From Chitinophagales bacterium (GTDB lineage: Bacteria > Bacteroidota > Bacteroidia > Chitinophagales > UBA2359): a stretch of DNA of 42,999 nucleotides. Shown piece by piece: positions 17,658 to 27,562 of the stretch. Each line of letters opens with the position of its first letter. The first letter of the stretch is position 1. Under the pieces are notes generated by a model, which saw only the letters and a list, made by a program, of their open reading frames with translations, was not told the origin of the DNA and ran no database searches. Both the position numbers and the translations under genes were made by a program. The stretch spans positions 1 to 42,999 of the forward strand of contig JAHDEE010000030.1 of the NCBI GenBank assembly GCA_020629005.1, written 5' to 3'.

Positions 17658-18734
17658 TTATCTGTTGAGTTTTGTTGAACCTGCCATGTATCTGTCCCAT
17701 TTTTCAATCACTTCCGTCATATCAGCAGCTAGCGGCGAGTCGAAAGACATCATTTCTCCTGTATTTGGGTGTTCAAAGCCCAGTGTTTTGGCGTGTAGCG
17801 CCTGCCTTGGGAGCATGTTGAAGCAGTTGTGTACAAACATTTTGTACTTGGAGTAGACGGTGCCTTTCAATATTCGATCTCCGCCGTATTTCTTGTCATT
17901 GAACAAGGGGTGGCCAAAGTGCTTGAAGTGGACTCGAATCTGGTGCGTTCTTCCAGTTTCCAGCTTGCATTCCACGAGGCTGACGTAACCCAGACTGCGA
18001 ATCAGTTTGTAATGCGTAATAGCATGCTTTCCTGTCTCGCCATCCGTAAACACTTCCATCATTTGCCTATGCCTATGATGTCGTCCAATATGGCCCTCGA
18101 TCATTCCTGCTTCGTCCTCTAATTCTCCCCAGACGATTGCCTGGTAGGTACGTTGTGTTGTGCGTTCGTAGAACTGGCGAGAGAGATGTGTCTTCGCAAA
18201 TTCATTTTTGGCAACAACCATCAATCCTGTAGTGTCCTTATCGATTCGATGCACAAGGCCTGGTCGAGGTTCTTCCTGATCTTTTTTATAGGAGATTGGC
18301 CCTTGTTGAAAGTGGTGCAATAGGCCGTGGATCAGCGTTCCTGTATAGTTACCACAGCCAGGGTGGACCACCAAACCTGCCTGCTTGTTGAGGACCAACA
18401 GATGCTCATCTTCGTAGATGATGTTAAGGTCCATTGGTTCCGGATTGATGACATACTGCTCTTGCGGGCGAGGTAAAAGGATCTGGATATTATCCAGTGG
18501 CTTGACCTTGTAATTGGATTTCACCACCTTGTCGTTCACCTTTATGCAACCGGCTTTGGCGGCGTTTTGTAGCTTTGAGCGTGACAGTTTTTCGATCCTG
18601 TTGGCCAGAAACTTGTCCAGTCTGATGGCACCTTGCCCTGGGTCCGTCTGGATTGCGTAATGCTCATATAGGGTTTCATCCCCGTTAAGCTCTTCTTCCT
18701 GTTGATTTAGTTCTTCCACTGCCATGGCTTGCAA
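17658..18734 (-). CDS. rluD: Large-subunit rRNA pseudouridine synthase, RluD family
   Basis: The enzyme isomerises uridines in 23S rRNA to pseudouridine. The 358-residue product has an N-terminal S4 RNA-binding domain (IRLDKFLANRIEKLSRSKLQ) and a catalytic domain with HRIDKDTTGLMVVAKN, where Asp165 is the nucleophile, plus GRTHQIRVHFKHFGHPL. An extra acidic segment of about 25 residues precedes the S4 domain. It follows the hypothetical gene by 28 nt. The RluD/RluC distinction is based on overall length and motif spacing; the target sites are inferred. Confidence 0.9.
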   Translation of the reverse strand: MQAMAVEELNQQEEELNGDETLYEHYAIQTDPGQGAIRLDKFLANRIEKLSRSKLQNAAKAGCIKVNDKVVKSNYKVKPLDNIQILLPRPQEQYVINPEPMDLNIIYEDEHLLVLNKQAGLVVHPGCGNYTGTLIHGLLHHFQQGPISYKKDQEEPRPGLVHRIDKDTTGLMVVAKNEFAKTHLSRQFYERTTQRTYQAIVWGELEDEAGMIEGHIGRHHRHRQMMEVFTDGETGKHAITHYKLIRSLGYVSLVECKLETGRTHQIRVHFKHFGHPLFNDKKYGGDRILKGTVYSKYKMFVHNCFNMLPRQALHAKTLGFEHPNTGEMMSFDSPLAADMTEVIEKWDRYMAGSTKLNR

Positions 18735-18762
18735 GGTTGTATGTGCATGGAAGCGAGGTGGG

Positions 18763-19170
18763 CTATTTGATCATCACACCGGGCTTGTTGATTACCGGTA
18801 TCTGGGTGTAGTTCTGCTCAATGATGCTTCCTGGCACAAAGGTATATTTTTTATCGTACAAATAGTTCTCGTACCAGAAGCTCACCCAATATTCATTGCT
18901 CAGATTTAGCAGTTCGTCCGGCACGAGCTCGATCTTGACTCCCTGCTTAGGTCCTACTTCTTCAAACAGATGTCTCAGCACGGAGGTTTGCACTTTCTGA
19001 TCATCCACAATACCAGACCCTTTGGAACGAATAAGGACGTTGTTAATGGACTGATCCTTGAGGTTTATGAGGTAGGTTTGGAAGGTGGTGGTGCCGTCTT
19101 CGTTGATTTCGGGCACAACAGCTAAAGCTACTTCAGTAACTTTTAGGTATTCAATATCCTTTTTCATCAA
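18763..19170 (-). CDS. Conserved hypothetical cytosolic protein
   Basis: The 135-residue soluble protein has no signal peptide and no membrane segment. I do not recognise the family. It has an N-terminal beta-rich half (TEVALAVVPEINEDGTTTFQ, YLINLKDQSINNVLI) and a C-terminus rich in Tyr and aromatic residues (EYWVSFWYENYLYDKKYTFV). The start could also be the next ATG (19167). It has its own candidate promoter and is transcribed toward rluD, so it may be the first gene of an rluD-containing unit. Confidence 0.75.
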   Translation of the reverse strand: MMKKDIEYLKVTEVALAVVPEINEDGTTTFQTYLINLKDQSINNVLIRSKGSGIVDDQKVQTSVLRHLFEEVGPKQGVKIELVPDELLNLSNEYWVSFWYENYLYDKKYTFVPGSIIEQNYTQIPVINKPGVMIK

Positions 19171-19228
19171 TCCGCTTTTATTGGCCAGCGCTACACTAGC
19201 GCTTCAGGCACTAGCGTGAAAATAACCA

Positions 19229-19236
19229 CAAATATA
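19229..19236 (-). promoter_or_regulatory. Putative -7 box upstream of the hypothetical/rluD unit
   Basis: The minus strand reads TATATTTG, an exact TAnnTTTG match, about 60 nt before the start at 19170. The -33 element is not clear. The leader contains two direct CACTAGCG words (about 19193-19217), which can form small hairpins. Confidence 0.45.
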
Positions 19237-19256
19237 ATTCCTAAAACGCAAAGGCA

Positions 19257-19991
19257 TTAGGAGAAGTTTTGCTCCATGATGACAGTTGCTTCGAAAAGCT
19301 GCATGAAGTGTGCTAAGAGCTTGGATTTCACTTCCTGTGGCTCCACGAATCGGCCTAATTCCTTTTGCATGCTTGTGACTTGCTTGTCGTCTATTCCACA
19401 CGGGATTATGAATCCAAAGTAATCAAGATTTGTGTTTAGATTGAAAGCCCATCCATGCATGGTAACCCAACGGGAACTGCGGATTCCCAGGGCACAAATC
19501 TTGCGTGCTTTTGCAGGATTTTCGGGTTCGATCCATACTCCGGTTGCACCATCTAGTCTGCCAGATTCTATATCGTACTCAGCAAGGGTCCTGATAACGG
19601 CTTCCTCCAGGAAGCGCAGATACTTATGAATGTCGGTGAAGAAGTTGTCAAGGTCCAGTATTGGATAGCCCACTATTTGACCAGGACCGTGATAAGTTAT
19701 GTCTCCTCCACGGTTGATCTTAAAGAATTCAATTCCTTTCTGCTTTAGTTGTTGGTCATCCAGGAGTAGATTATCGATGGAACCGCTCTTTCCTAATGTG
19801 TAAACATGTGGATGTTCACAGAGCACCAGAAAGTTATCTGTGATTGTTTGCCTCTGCTCTTCGACAATTCGATTAGAAATCTTGCGGTCGATGGTCGCAC
19901 GGAAGAGTTCTTCCTGTTTCTGCCAGGCTTCCTTGTAGGAGATATTACCCCAATCGAGGACACAAATCTTCTTGTTTTGCTTCAAAGTCAC
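19257..19991 (-). CDS. lipB: Octanoyltransferase (lipoate biosynthesis)
   Basis: LipB moves the octanoyl group from acyl carrier protein to lipoyl domains of dehydrogenase complexes, the first step of endogenous lipoate synthesis. The 244-residue product shows RGGDITYHGPGQIVGYPIL, the conserved Lys (Lys164 in KARKICALGI) and the acyl-accepting Cys198 in FIIPCGIDDKQVTS. The start codon is GTG at 19991. It lies just after the dcw terminator, so its promoter must overlap the terminator region. No lipA is in the window. Confidence 0.93.
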   Translation of the reverse strand: MTLKQNKKICVLDWGNISYKEAWQKQEELFRATIDRKISNRIVEEQRQTITDNFLVLCEHPHVYTLGKSGSIDNLLLDDQQLKQKGIEFFKINRGGDITYHGPGQIVGYPILDLDNFFTDIHKYLRFLEEAVIRTLAEYDIESGRLDGATGVWIEPENPAKARKICALGIRSSRWVTMHGWAFNLNTNLDYFGFIIPCGIDDKQVTSMQKELGRFVEPQEVKSKLLAHFMQLFEATVIMEQNFS

Positions 19992-20006
19992 TTTGCTAAA
20001 TTGCCA

Positions 20007-20043
20007 TAAAAAAAGGAGAAATCCATTTTAGATTTCTCCTTTC
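20007..20043 (-). terminator. Intrinsic terminator after ftsZ
   Basis: A perfect 12-bp stem (AAAGGAGAAATC with GATTTCTCCTTT, loop of about 7 nt) is followed on the minus strand by a T7 tract. It lies about 30 nt after the ftsZ stop and marks the end of the dcw transcript. Confidence 0.88.
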
Positions 20044-20073
20044 TCGTTTCACCTATTATTGATCAGTCTGAAC

Positions 20074-21600
20074 TCAATCAACATTGTCGTGCAAATAAGA
20101 ATTACCGTCTCTAATCTCCTTGTCTTCATCAACTGTAAAGCGCGAGCTTAGGGGATCGGAGGAATGGTCTGTCTCATCCAGTTCCCGATCCATTCTCTTA
20201 TAGGCAGGTTCCTTTTCCAGCTGATTTAGGTCATCATGAATTTTGAGACTCATTTTCTTCAGGCGCTTTTTGCGCTCTAGTGCCTTTCTTGCTTCCTGCA
20301 GTTCTTGCAGTGAATCGTCTTCAGCCATATCGATTCGTGGAGCAGGTGATTGCTCTTCCTGCTTTCGGTACACGGTATTCTCCATGCGGTCCGGGGCAGG
20401 GTTTTGCACAGGGTTATCAAAAATGAAGGTATTGCCTTCACGTTTAGCAGTAGGCTCGATTGTATTTTGAATATCTACCAAAGAGCTGTATTCGCTTTCG
20501 TCTTGCCCTTCCGGGAATAGCGGTGTAACCGTTTTCTTCTTTGGTTCCGGAGCTGGCGAAGGGCCAGGATTAGCCTGTTTTCCTTGTCCTGCAAACCTTA
20601 GAGCATTTGGATCAGCATCACCTTGAAGTTCAATTGGTTCTCGTCCAAAGCCTGTTGCTATTACTGTAACACAGATTTTGTCTTCCAGATTTTCGTCTTC
20701 ACAGTTACCCCAAATTACATTGCAACCATAGTCAGCTTCTTTTTGGATATGACTGGTGATCAGTGTAATCTCATCCATGGTGATTGGCTTGGTACCACTG
20801 GAGATATTCAATAGAATATCCTGTGCTCCCTTAATGCTATCATCATTGAGCAGCGGTGAGTTGATGGCCTCTTTTACTGCGGTCATCGCACGATCTTCAC
20901 CACCGGCAATTGAAGATCCCATAATGGCTACTCCCCCAGACCTCATTACTGTATTGACATCCTCAAAATCCACATTGATATGGCCTGGAACGGTAATAAT
21001 TTCTGCAATCGAGCGTGCTGCGGTTGCCAGCACATCATCCGCCTTAGCCAGGGCTTGTTTTAGTCCCAAATCACCGTAGGTTTCGCGAATCTTGTCGTTG
21101 TTGATGACAATTAGGGTGTCTACATTTTGGCGTAGCTCTTCCAGTCCTTTTCGCGCTTGATTTAGACGAGCATTTCCCTCAAAGCTGAATGGGGTTGTGA
21201 CAATGCCAACGGTCAGTATGCCTTCATCACGCGCGGCTTTGGCTATGATTGGAGCCCCACCTGTTCCGGTCCCTCCACCCATACCAGCGGTAATGAATAC
21301 CATTTTGGTTCCATCGTCGAGAACACTTTTGATTTTATCTATGGACTCGTAGGTGGCATTTTTCCCCTTTTCGGGCTGATTTCCAGCACCCAAACCTTTG
21401 AGCAGATCTGAACCCAGCTGAATTTTTGCTGGAACAGTGCTCATTTCGAGTGCTTGCGAGTCGGTATTACAAATTAGGAAGTTCACGCCTACGATACCTT
21501 CCGAGTACATGTGGTTGACTGCGTTTCCGCCGCCGCCACCAACACCTATCACCTTAATGATAGAGTTTGTTTCTATTGGTAGATCGAATTCAATTGGCAT
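20074..21600 (-). CDS. ftsZ: Cell division GTPase FtsZ
   Basis: This is the tubulin-like GTPase that forms the division ring. The 508-residue product has the GTP-binding loop GGGTGTGG at 108-115, the early [15 protein letters not shown] block and the NVDFEDV synergy (T7) loop. After the polymerising core (to about residue 320) comes a linker of about 170 residues rich in Pro, Glu and Lys. It ends in the conserved C-terminal peptide with NSYLHDNVD, the Bacteroidetes form. The length is long compared with E. coli (383) because of this linker. It is the last gene of the dcw cluster and follows ftsA by about 70 nt. Confidence 0.98.
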   Translation of the reverse strand: MPIEFDLPIETNSIIKVIGVGGGGGNAVNHMYSEGIVGVNFLICNTDSQALEMSTVPAKIQLGSDLLKGLGAGNQPEKGKNATYESIDKIKSVLDDGTKMVFITAGMGGGTGTGGAPIIAKAARDEGILTVGIVTTPFSFEGNARLNQARKGLEELRQNVDTLIVINNDKIRETYGDLGLKQALAKADDVLATAARSIAEIITVPGHINVDFEDVNTVMRSGGVAIMGSSIAGGEDRAMTAVKEAINSPLLNDDSIKGAQDILLNISSGTKPITMDEITLITSHIQKEADYGCNVIWGNCEDENLEDKICVTVIATGFGREPIELQGDADPNALRFAGQGKQANPGPSPAPEPKKKTVTPLFPEGQDESEYSSLVDIQNTIEPTAKREGNTFIFDNPVQNPAPDRMENTVYRKQEEQSPAPRIDMAEDDSLQELQEARKALERKKRLKKMSLKIHDDLNQLEKEPAYKRMDRELDETDHSSDPLSSRFTVDEDKEIRDGNSYLHDNVD

Positions 21601-21672
21601 AATTAAGTTTTAGTTGGACAAACTGGGGTATATCTCGTGAGTCTATCGATTTGTCTAAATGATATAAATGGG

Positions 21673-23049
21673 TTATTCGTCGCTGAAGACATTCCCTAAG
21701 AATTTGTAGAGTCGGTCTTTCCACCAGGTTTCACTTTGGGGTTCCGGACTGCTACTGTCCCCATTTTCCGGTTCTTCTACAAAGGAAGGTTCTTCAACAT
21801 TTTCTCCTGCTGACTTTGCTGTATTGGTTGAATGATCGACAATATTTTCGGGGTAATCGCTTAGGACAGCGTTCAGCTGAGCAGAATCTTCGTAAATTTC
21901 TTTGTTCTCGATTCCTTTCATTAATAATCCAACACCAGTAGCGAATATCGGGTTTGCCAAACCGCTAACACTGGCTTTGGACAGACGTTCTGCCGGGAAG
22001 CCAACTCTGGTTCTCAAACCAGTGACAAACTCGGCTAGTTTGTCTAGTTGAGAGAGTTGAGAGCCGCCTCCGGTCAATACCATTCCGGCAATCAGCTTAT
22101 CTCCGAATTCGGATTTTTGTATTTCTTCTCTAACGTAGCTTAGGATCTCTTCCATCCGCGCTTCAATTATATAGGCGAGGTTTTTGGCGGAGATTTCCCG
22201 AGGCTCCTGATCTCTAAAACCAGTGATTGTGATGTATTCATCAGCCAGGTGATCCATCGCTAAAGCGTGTCCAAATTTGACTTTGAGGGCTTCAGCCTGG
22301 TGCTTCATTACATGACACCCTTGCTTTATGTCACTGGTAATGATGTTACCTCCTAAAGGAATAACAGCTGTGTGACGGATTATTCCTTCGTGAAAAATGG
22401 CTACATCTGTGGTGCCACCGCCTATGTCAACCAGCACGACTCCTGCTTCCATCTCGTCAGCATCCAGAACGGCACTTGCGGAAGCCAGTGGCTCAAGGAT
22501 CAATTCCTTCACCTTCAGCCCTGCTCTCTTGACACATTTGTGAATATTTTCGGTAGCAGACGACTGGCCAATGATGATATGGAAAGAGGCCTCTACCCTG
22601 GCCCCGGACATGCCTACCGGGTCTTTAATTCCTTCTTCACTGTCGATGGTATACTCCTGTGGTAATACATGTATGATCTTCTCTCCCGGTTGGAAGGCCA
22701 TTCCGTACATGTCAGTCACCAGCTTATCAATGTCACTTTTACTGATTTCATTATCGATGTGTCGTGTCATCAGATAGCCTCTGTGTTGCATACTGCGGAT
22801 ATGCTGACCAGCGATACCTACGTATACTTCTTCGAAGTTGACTCCACTGACTTTTCGAGCCTTTTCAACTGCGATGTTGATGGCTTCAACGGTTCTGCCG
22901 ATATTATGGACAACACCTCTTCTGATTCCGTCTGATTCTGCAACGCCCAGACTTAGTACTTCTACCAGCCCATTACTGCCGGCGCGCGCAACCATGCAGC
23001 ATATTTTGGTGGTCCCTATATCCAGGCTTACAACAATATCGCTCTTCAT
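21673..23049 (-). CDS. ftsA: Cell division protein FtsA
   Basis: FtsA is an actin-like ATPase that anchors FtsZ to the membrane. The 458-residue product has the phosphate-1 loop VVSLDIGTTKICCMVAR, phosphate-2 VVLVDIGGGTTDVAIFHEG and the adenosine motif VLTGGGSQLSQL. An acidic linker of about 60 residues follows the core. The C-terminal WWKDRLYKFLGNVFSDE is the amphipathic membrane-targeting helix. It lies between ftsQ (27 nt upstream) and ftsZ. Confidence 0.97.
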   Translation of the reverse strand: MKSDIVVSLDIGTTKICCMVARAGSNGLVEVLSLGVAESDGIRRGVVHNIGRTVEAINIAVEKARKVSGVNFEEVYVGIAGQHIRSMQHRGYLMTRHIDNEISKSDIDKLVTDMYGMAFQPGEKIIHVLPQEYTIDSEEGIKDPVGMSGARVEASFHIIIGQSSATENIHKCVKRAGLKVKELILEPLASASAVLDADEMEAGVVLVDIGGGTTDVAIFHEGIIRHTAVIPLGGNIITSDIKQGCHVMKHQAEALKVKFGHALAMDHLADEYITITGFRDQEPREISAKNLAYIIEARMEEILSYVREEIQKSEFGDKLIAGMVLTGGGSQLSQLDKLAEFVTGLRTRVGFPAERLSKASVSGLANPIFATGVGLLMKGIENKEIYEDSAQLNAVLSDYPENIVDHSTNTAKSAGENVEEPSFVEEPENGDSSSPEPQSETWWKDRLYKFLGNVFSDE

Positions 23050-23076
23050 TATGATCTAAGTTTTGGATAGTTCTGC

Positions 23077-23892
23077 TTATAAATCCTGATGAGATTTGAT
23101 TTCGACACCGGCGAGGCCCTCTTTTTGACTATTGATACGAGTGAAATCGTTCCATAGCATGTCTTGTCGACCAAGTCCTTTTTTGTACAAGGCTTTGATC
23201 TGGGCGAGCTTCTTGTCCATGTTGGACATTCTTCCTAATGCAATCTCAAAATCACCAACGATGGGGTATATGGTAAATTCGCTATTTTTTATTTCGATTT
23301 GACTGACCAGTGCCCTAAAAAAAGGATCTCGGTCGATCATGCCAGCAAAGGCATAGAGTTGCGCTTCTGCTCCCTCTTGCACCATGCCTTTTGTAGTTCC
23401 GCTGTCCCTGAAATTTGTGACAATAGGTACTTTTGCTGTGTATTTGCTCATCAAGGGCATCTTGTTTCCTTCCAGGTCGATATAATAGCTCTGGCCAATC
23501 TTATTGAAGACTCTCACCAGTGGCCTCATTGGCAATACACGAATGTGCAATTCTCCCTTTACATCAACGAATACTTCCGACTTTTGCACATAAGGATTGT
23601 CGTTAATTCTTTGTTCGAGAACCTGTGTGCCTTCTAGTTCTTCAAGAGCCAGCTTAGGAAAGTCTCCCGCAAGCTCAGATGGAAGCATCTGTTTAATGTC
23701 GGACTCCGTCAGGAAGAAAAGTCGCCCTTCTGAGGCAATATCAATGTGCACCGCTGTACAATATTGTTTGGCGTGTTTTCTCTCCACAAAAGACAGCATC
23801 ACGAGCAGCAACAGACAGGTCACAGACCATAGAATAAGTTGGTCTCTGTCCGTCAGATTTCTTCTGCTATGTTTCGATTTGGTTGCCATCAA
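23077..23892 (-). CDS. ftsQ: Cell division protein FtsQ
   Basis: FtsQ is a bitopic membrane protein that links early and late divisome parts. The 271-residue product has a basic N-terminal tail (KHSRR), a single membrane helix at about 19-36 (LILWSVTCLLLLVMLSF) and a POTRA-like domain (AVHIDIASEGRLFFLTESDI). The beta domain follows (VRVFNKIGQSYYIDLEGNKM). Sequence conservation in this family is low, so the call also rests on its place between murC and ftsA. Confidence 0.88.
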   Translation of the reverse strand: MMATKSKHSRRNLTDRDQLILWSVTCLLLLVMLSFVERKHAKQYCTAVHIDIASEGRLFFLTESDIKQMLPSELAGDFPKLALEELEGTQVLEQRINDNPYVQKSEVFVDVKGELHIRVLPMRPLVRVFNKIGQSYYIDLEGNKMPLMSKYTAKVPIVTNFRDSGTTKGMVQEGAEAQLYAFAGMIDRDPFFRALVSQIEIKNSEFTIYPIVGDFEIALGRMSNMDKKLAQIKALYKKGLGRQDMLWNDFTRINSQKEGLAGVEIKSHQDL

Positions 23893-23953
23893 TATACTGT
23901 TCTGCCAGGATGCAATTCATGCCGTTCGCAAGATAAAAAGACTACTCTCTAAA

Positions 23954-25315
23954 TTAACTTTTTTTTAGCAAAGTTTTTATATTATCAACACATTTATCGA
24001 TATCTCCAGCCCCACTTATCAATAGTAATTCAATTTTATTATTGGTCTCTATAATTTGTGGCAGTTCTTCCTTCGAAATTATCGACACCGGAATTCCCGC
24101 CATTCGCTCTGCGAGCATAGAACTACTAACCCCTGAGATTGGTTCCTCACGTGCCGGATAAATGTCAAGAAGCAAGACTTCATCCGCCTTGCTGAGTTCT
24201 TTGGCGAAGTCATCCGCCAGATCCTGGGTTCTCGAATACAGGTGGGGCTGGAACGCAATACAAAGGTATTTACCTTTATGTAGCTGGCGAGCTCCCTTGA
24301 TTAGGGCAGCTATTTCTTTGGGATGATGTGCGTAATCGTCTATTATTGTTAAGTCTTGCGAACGATGAATGTACTCGAATCTTCGCTTAATTCCTTGAAA
24401 ATCATAGAGTGCTCTCTTGATACTTGTTTCGCTTATGCCCAGATTAAGTGCTAAAGCGGTGGCTGCAATCGCATTCTCGAGATTGTGTAAGCCAGTAGCC
24501 GGGAACAGCCAGTTGACCATCTTGCCGTGCGGCGTTTGCAGGTCATAGAGATAGAACCATCCGCTTCTGAGCAGGTTAAGTGCATGATAGTCAGACTTGC
24601 CGGAGGTTGTATGATAAGTCTGGAATTCGGTTCCATTCGCTAGGCTTACTTTGTCTTTGATATCTGCATTTAGTAAGACACTTGTTCGAACCTTACTTAT
24701 AAAATCTGAAAATCCCTTTCTAACACCCTTAAGGTTTTTGTAGATATCCAAATGATCGGCATCAACAGATGAGACGACTGCTAAATCTGGACTCAGCTGC
24801 AGAAACGAACGATCATACTCGTCTGCCTCTACAATCATAATATCTTCATTATCAAACAGAAAATTCGTACGATAATTTTTGCTGATGCCGCCAATAAATG
24901 CTGTGCATCCTTTGTCCGAATGCTTAAGAATGTGTGCTAGTATGGCAGTAATCGTTGTTTTACCATGTGTTCCTGCTATGCCCACAGTGTAGGTCCCTTC
25001 GCTGATCATTCCCAATACTTCTGATCGCTTTTTTACCTGAAAATCACCTTGCAAATAGTAGGACAGTTGTTTATGTTTCGTCGGAATAGCCGGGGTATAC
25101 ACAACCAAATCGGCATCTTCTCTCAGCAGTTTGACATCATCCTCAAAGTGAATTTGAATGCCTTCCGACTGAAGTTGTTGTGTCAGCTTGGTTTTAGAAC
25201 GATCATAGCCATATACCGCTTTTCCCTTGCGTTTGAAAAAGCGAGCTAATGCACTCATCCCGATACCGCCAATGCCGATGAAATAAACAACTTTTATGTC
25301 CTTGATGCTCTTCAT
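23954..25315 (-). CDS. murC: UDP-N-acetylmuramate--L-alanine ligase
   Basis: MurC adds L-alanine to UDP-MurNAc, the first peptide step of peptidoglycan precursor synthesis in the cytosol. The 453-residue product has the N-terminal dinucleotide-like loop FIGIGGIGMSALARFF, the ATP loop GTHGKT at 115-120, VEADEYDRSFLQLSP and the C-terminal DDYAHHPKEIAALI. It starts 8 nt after the murG stop. Confidence 0.97.
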   Translation of the reverse strand: MKSIKDIKVVYFIGIGGIGMSALARFFKRKGKAVYGYDRSKTKLTQQLQSEGIQIHFEDDVKLLREDADLVVYTPAIPTKHKQLSYYLQGDFQVKKRSEVLGMISEGTYTVGIAGTHGKTTITAILAHILKHSDKGCTAFIGGISKNYRTNFLFDNEDIMIVEADEYDRSFLQLSPDLAVVSSVDADHLDIYKNLKGVRKGFSDFISKVRTSVLLNADIKDKVSLANGTEFQTYHTTSGKSDYHALNLLRSGWFYLYDLQTPHGKMVNWLFPATGLHNLENAIAATALALNLGISETSIKRALYDFQGIKRRFEYIHRSQDLTIIDDYAHHPKEIAALIKGARQLHKGKYLCIAFQPHLYSRTQDLADDFAKELSKADEVLLLDIYPAREEPISGVSSSMLAERMAGIPVSIISKEELPQIIETNNKIELLLISGAGDIDKCVDNIKTLLKKS

Positions 25316-25323
25316 GGCTACGG

Positions 25324-26418
25324 CTAGTTTAGGCTTAGTACTTGCTTGGCAATTTGTTCAGCTGAATCTATTCTCGCCAATTTTCTGATGGAAGCTCCCA
25401 TCTGTTTTCTTTGGCTCTCATTCTGCCAAAGTGCGTCTACCATTTCAAACAATTTTTGCTCTCCTTCAGTATCTTTCAGCATCTGAGCAGCATCCTTATT
25501 GACTAGTGAGAGCGCATTGTTAGTTTGATGGTCTTCTGCTACATTTGGTGAGGGCATTAAAATTGCAGGTTTGCCAACAATACAGAGTTCGGATATGATT
25601 CCTCCGGCTCTCGAAACGATGATATCGGCCGCCTCATAAGCATGATCCATTTTTCCAATGAAAGCGTAGACTTTAATGAGATCTTCAAAACCTTTTACCT
25701 TTTCGATCGCCTCGTCTAAATACAATTTGCCCGACTGCCAGATCAGCTGATATCCTGCTTGATGAAAAGCTTTCAGATTTGCCATTACAGCATTATTTAC
25801 TCCTCTGGCTCCAAGACTGCCTCCCGTAATGAAAACTACTGGCTTATCAGCCGTAAAACCGAAGTAATCTAAAGCGGCTTTCTTCTCAACCTTCATGTGT
25901 ATGATGGCATCGCGCACAGGATTTCCGAGGTTTATGATCTTTTCGGCTGGAAAGTATTTTTCCATTCCATCGAATGCGACGCAGATTTTCCTCACCTTGC
26001 TACTCAGCAGCCGGTTAGTAACACCTGGATAAGCATTTTGCTCCTGAATCAGGGTTGGGATACCCATCCAATTAGCTACTTGTAGGACAGGGCCAGAAGC
26101 GTAACCACCGACACCAACGACCAAGTCTGGTTTGAATTTTCGAAGTATTGATCGGGCCTTGATCAGGCTATGGCCTAGTTTAAAGGGAAACATCAAATTT
26201 TTGACTGTAAGCTTCCTATGGAAACCACTGATCCATAAACCTTCTATTGGATAGCCAGCTGCTGGCACCTTTTCCATCTCGATCTTGCCTTTCGCTCCTA
26301 CAAACAGGAAATCTGCATTCGGAGCTTGCTGCTTGATCGCATTTGCAATTGCTATTGCGGGGAATACGTGTCCACCTGTCCCACCTCCACTCATAAGTAT
26401 TTTGATCTTATCCTGCAT
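25324..26418 (-). CDS. murG: UDP-GlcNAc transferase MurG (lipid II synthesis)
   Basis: MurG transfers GlcNAc to lipid I on the inner face of the membrane, making lipid II. The 364-residue GT-B fold protein has SGGGTGGHVFPAIAIAN at the N-terminus, VVGVGGYASGPVL, FITGGSLGARGVNN and SRAGGIISELCIVGKPAIL. The start overlaps the end of ftsW by 11 nt. Confidence 0.97.
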   Translation of the reverse strand: MQDKIKILMSGGGTGGHVFPAIAIANAIKQQAPNADFLFVGAKGKIEMEKVPAAGYPIEGLWISGFHRKLTVKNLMFPFKLGHSLIKARSILRKFKPDLVVGVGGYASGPVLQVANWMGIPTLIQEQNAYPGVTNRLLSSKVRKICVAFDGMEKYFPAEKIINLGNPVRDAIIHMKVEKKAALDYFGFTADKPVVFITGGSLGARGVNNAVMANLKAFHQAGYQLIWQSGKLYLDEAIEKVKGFEDLIKVYAFIGKMDHAYEAADIIVSRAGGIISELCIVGKPAILMPSPNVAEDHQTNNALSLVNKDAAQMLKDTEGEQKLFEMVDALWQNESQRKQMGASIRKLARIDSAEQIAKQVLSLN

Positions 26419-27553
26419 GCAACTCTCTTTGCTTTTTCAATTTGGTTACCCGAACATGTTGGCTGACTGCCTGGATCATGCCAATCATGATAGCCGTGAT
26501 TACCAGAGAGGTCCCTCCCCAGCTTATCATTGGCAGCGTTAGCCCGGTAATGGGAACCAAACCAACGGTCACGCCCATAGTAACTAATGCTTGTAAGGTT
26601 AGCATGAAGGAGAGGCCAATAACAAGGAATCCGCCAAACTTGTCTTCACATTGTGCGTAAATTACTATCCCTCTGTAAGCAATCAGCAGATAGAGAATCA
26701 CCAATACGATACCCATCAAGATTCCATACTCTTCAATGACAATTGCATAAATGAAGTCTGTATGAGATTGAGGAAGCAAGGAGAACATATCGCTTTTTCC
26801 GATCCCTTTTGGAAGGATGCCTGAATTGTAGATTGTAGCGTAGGATCTTTGGAGTTGGTCCGGAAGATCTCCCGAATACCAGGGAGACAAACGCTTGATC
26901 CAGGTGGTAGCACGCGCAGGCGAAACACCCAGAGGAGTCATCATTGCGATCATTCCTATCAGAGCAATTGCCACTGTATTTAGCAAGTACTTGATTCTGA
27001 CACGACCTACGTACATCAGTGTCATAGCTGAAGCAAAAATCAGAGCCGCAGTGGACAAGTCCTGAGTGAAAATAATGCCGCAAACCAGGATTACCGGGAA
27101 GAAGACCGGCCAAAATACTTGTTTGATATCTTTATGCTTCTTGCTTTGTCGCTTCGACAATGCAAAAGCGAGGTAGTAGATTAGCGAGAACTTTGCGATT
27201 TCAAAGGGCTGTATTCCCATTATGCTTCGCTTTGCTTGTTCCATTTCTTCCCCATAGATCAGGAGAGCAAACAATATCGGCACAATCGCCAGCAAAGGAA
27301 GTTTACAGTATTTTTTCAGAGAGGCGAGCTTAACGTGATGCACAGCAAAGAGACAGATTCCTGCTATTACCCATCTGGTTAGGTGTATCCACCAAAAGTG
27401 CTCAGGCTCACGAAGGTTTTCATCATAAGCAAGAGCCCGGCTGGCGCTGAAGACCGTCCAGATAGAGAAGGGAAGAATAAACAAACAGATCCCCCAGATC
27501 CAGCTGTCTCCCTTGAAGAACTTCGGCTGTTTAATCATTACATCCTTACTCAT
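26408..27553 (-). CDS. ftsW: Lipid II polymerase FtsW (SEDS family)
   Basis: This 381-residue polytopic membrane protein of the SEDS family polymerises glycan strands together with FtsI at the septum. About ten hydrophobic segments are visible. Conserved blocks include the FTQDLSTAALIFASAM region, with the Asp typical of SEDS enzymes, IYNSGILPKGIGKSD, HTDFIYAIVIEEYG and the C-terminal VPITGLTLPMISWGGTS. It lies directly between murD (9-nt gap) and murG (overlap). Confidence 0.95.
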   Translation of the reverse strand: MSKDVMIKQPKFFKGDSWIWGICLFILPFSIWTVFSASRALAYDENLREPEHFWWIHLTRWVIAGICLFAVHHVKLASLKKYCKLPLLAIVPILFALLIYGEEMEQAKRSIMGIQPFEIAKFSLIYYLAFALSKRQSKKHKDIKQVFWPVFFPVILVCGIIFTQDLSTAALIFASAMTLMYVGRVRIKYLLNTVAIALIGMIAMMTPLGVSPARATTWIKRLSPWYSGDLPDQLQRSYATIYNSGILPKGIGKSDMFSLLPQSHTDFIYAIVIEEYGILMGIVLVILYLLIAYRGIVIYAQCEDKFGGFLVIGLSFMLTLQALVTMGVTVGLVPITGLTLPMISWGGTSLVITAIMIGMIQAVSQHVRVTKLKKQRELHAG

Positions 27554-27562
27554 GGCAGCTCT

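Noticed and set aside
19193-19217. CACTAGCG direct repeats read as a CRISPR or operator
   Set aside because: Only two 8-bp words with a short spacer. There are no cas genes and no array; at most they form a small hairpin.
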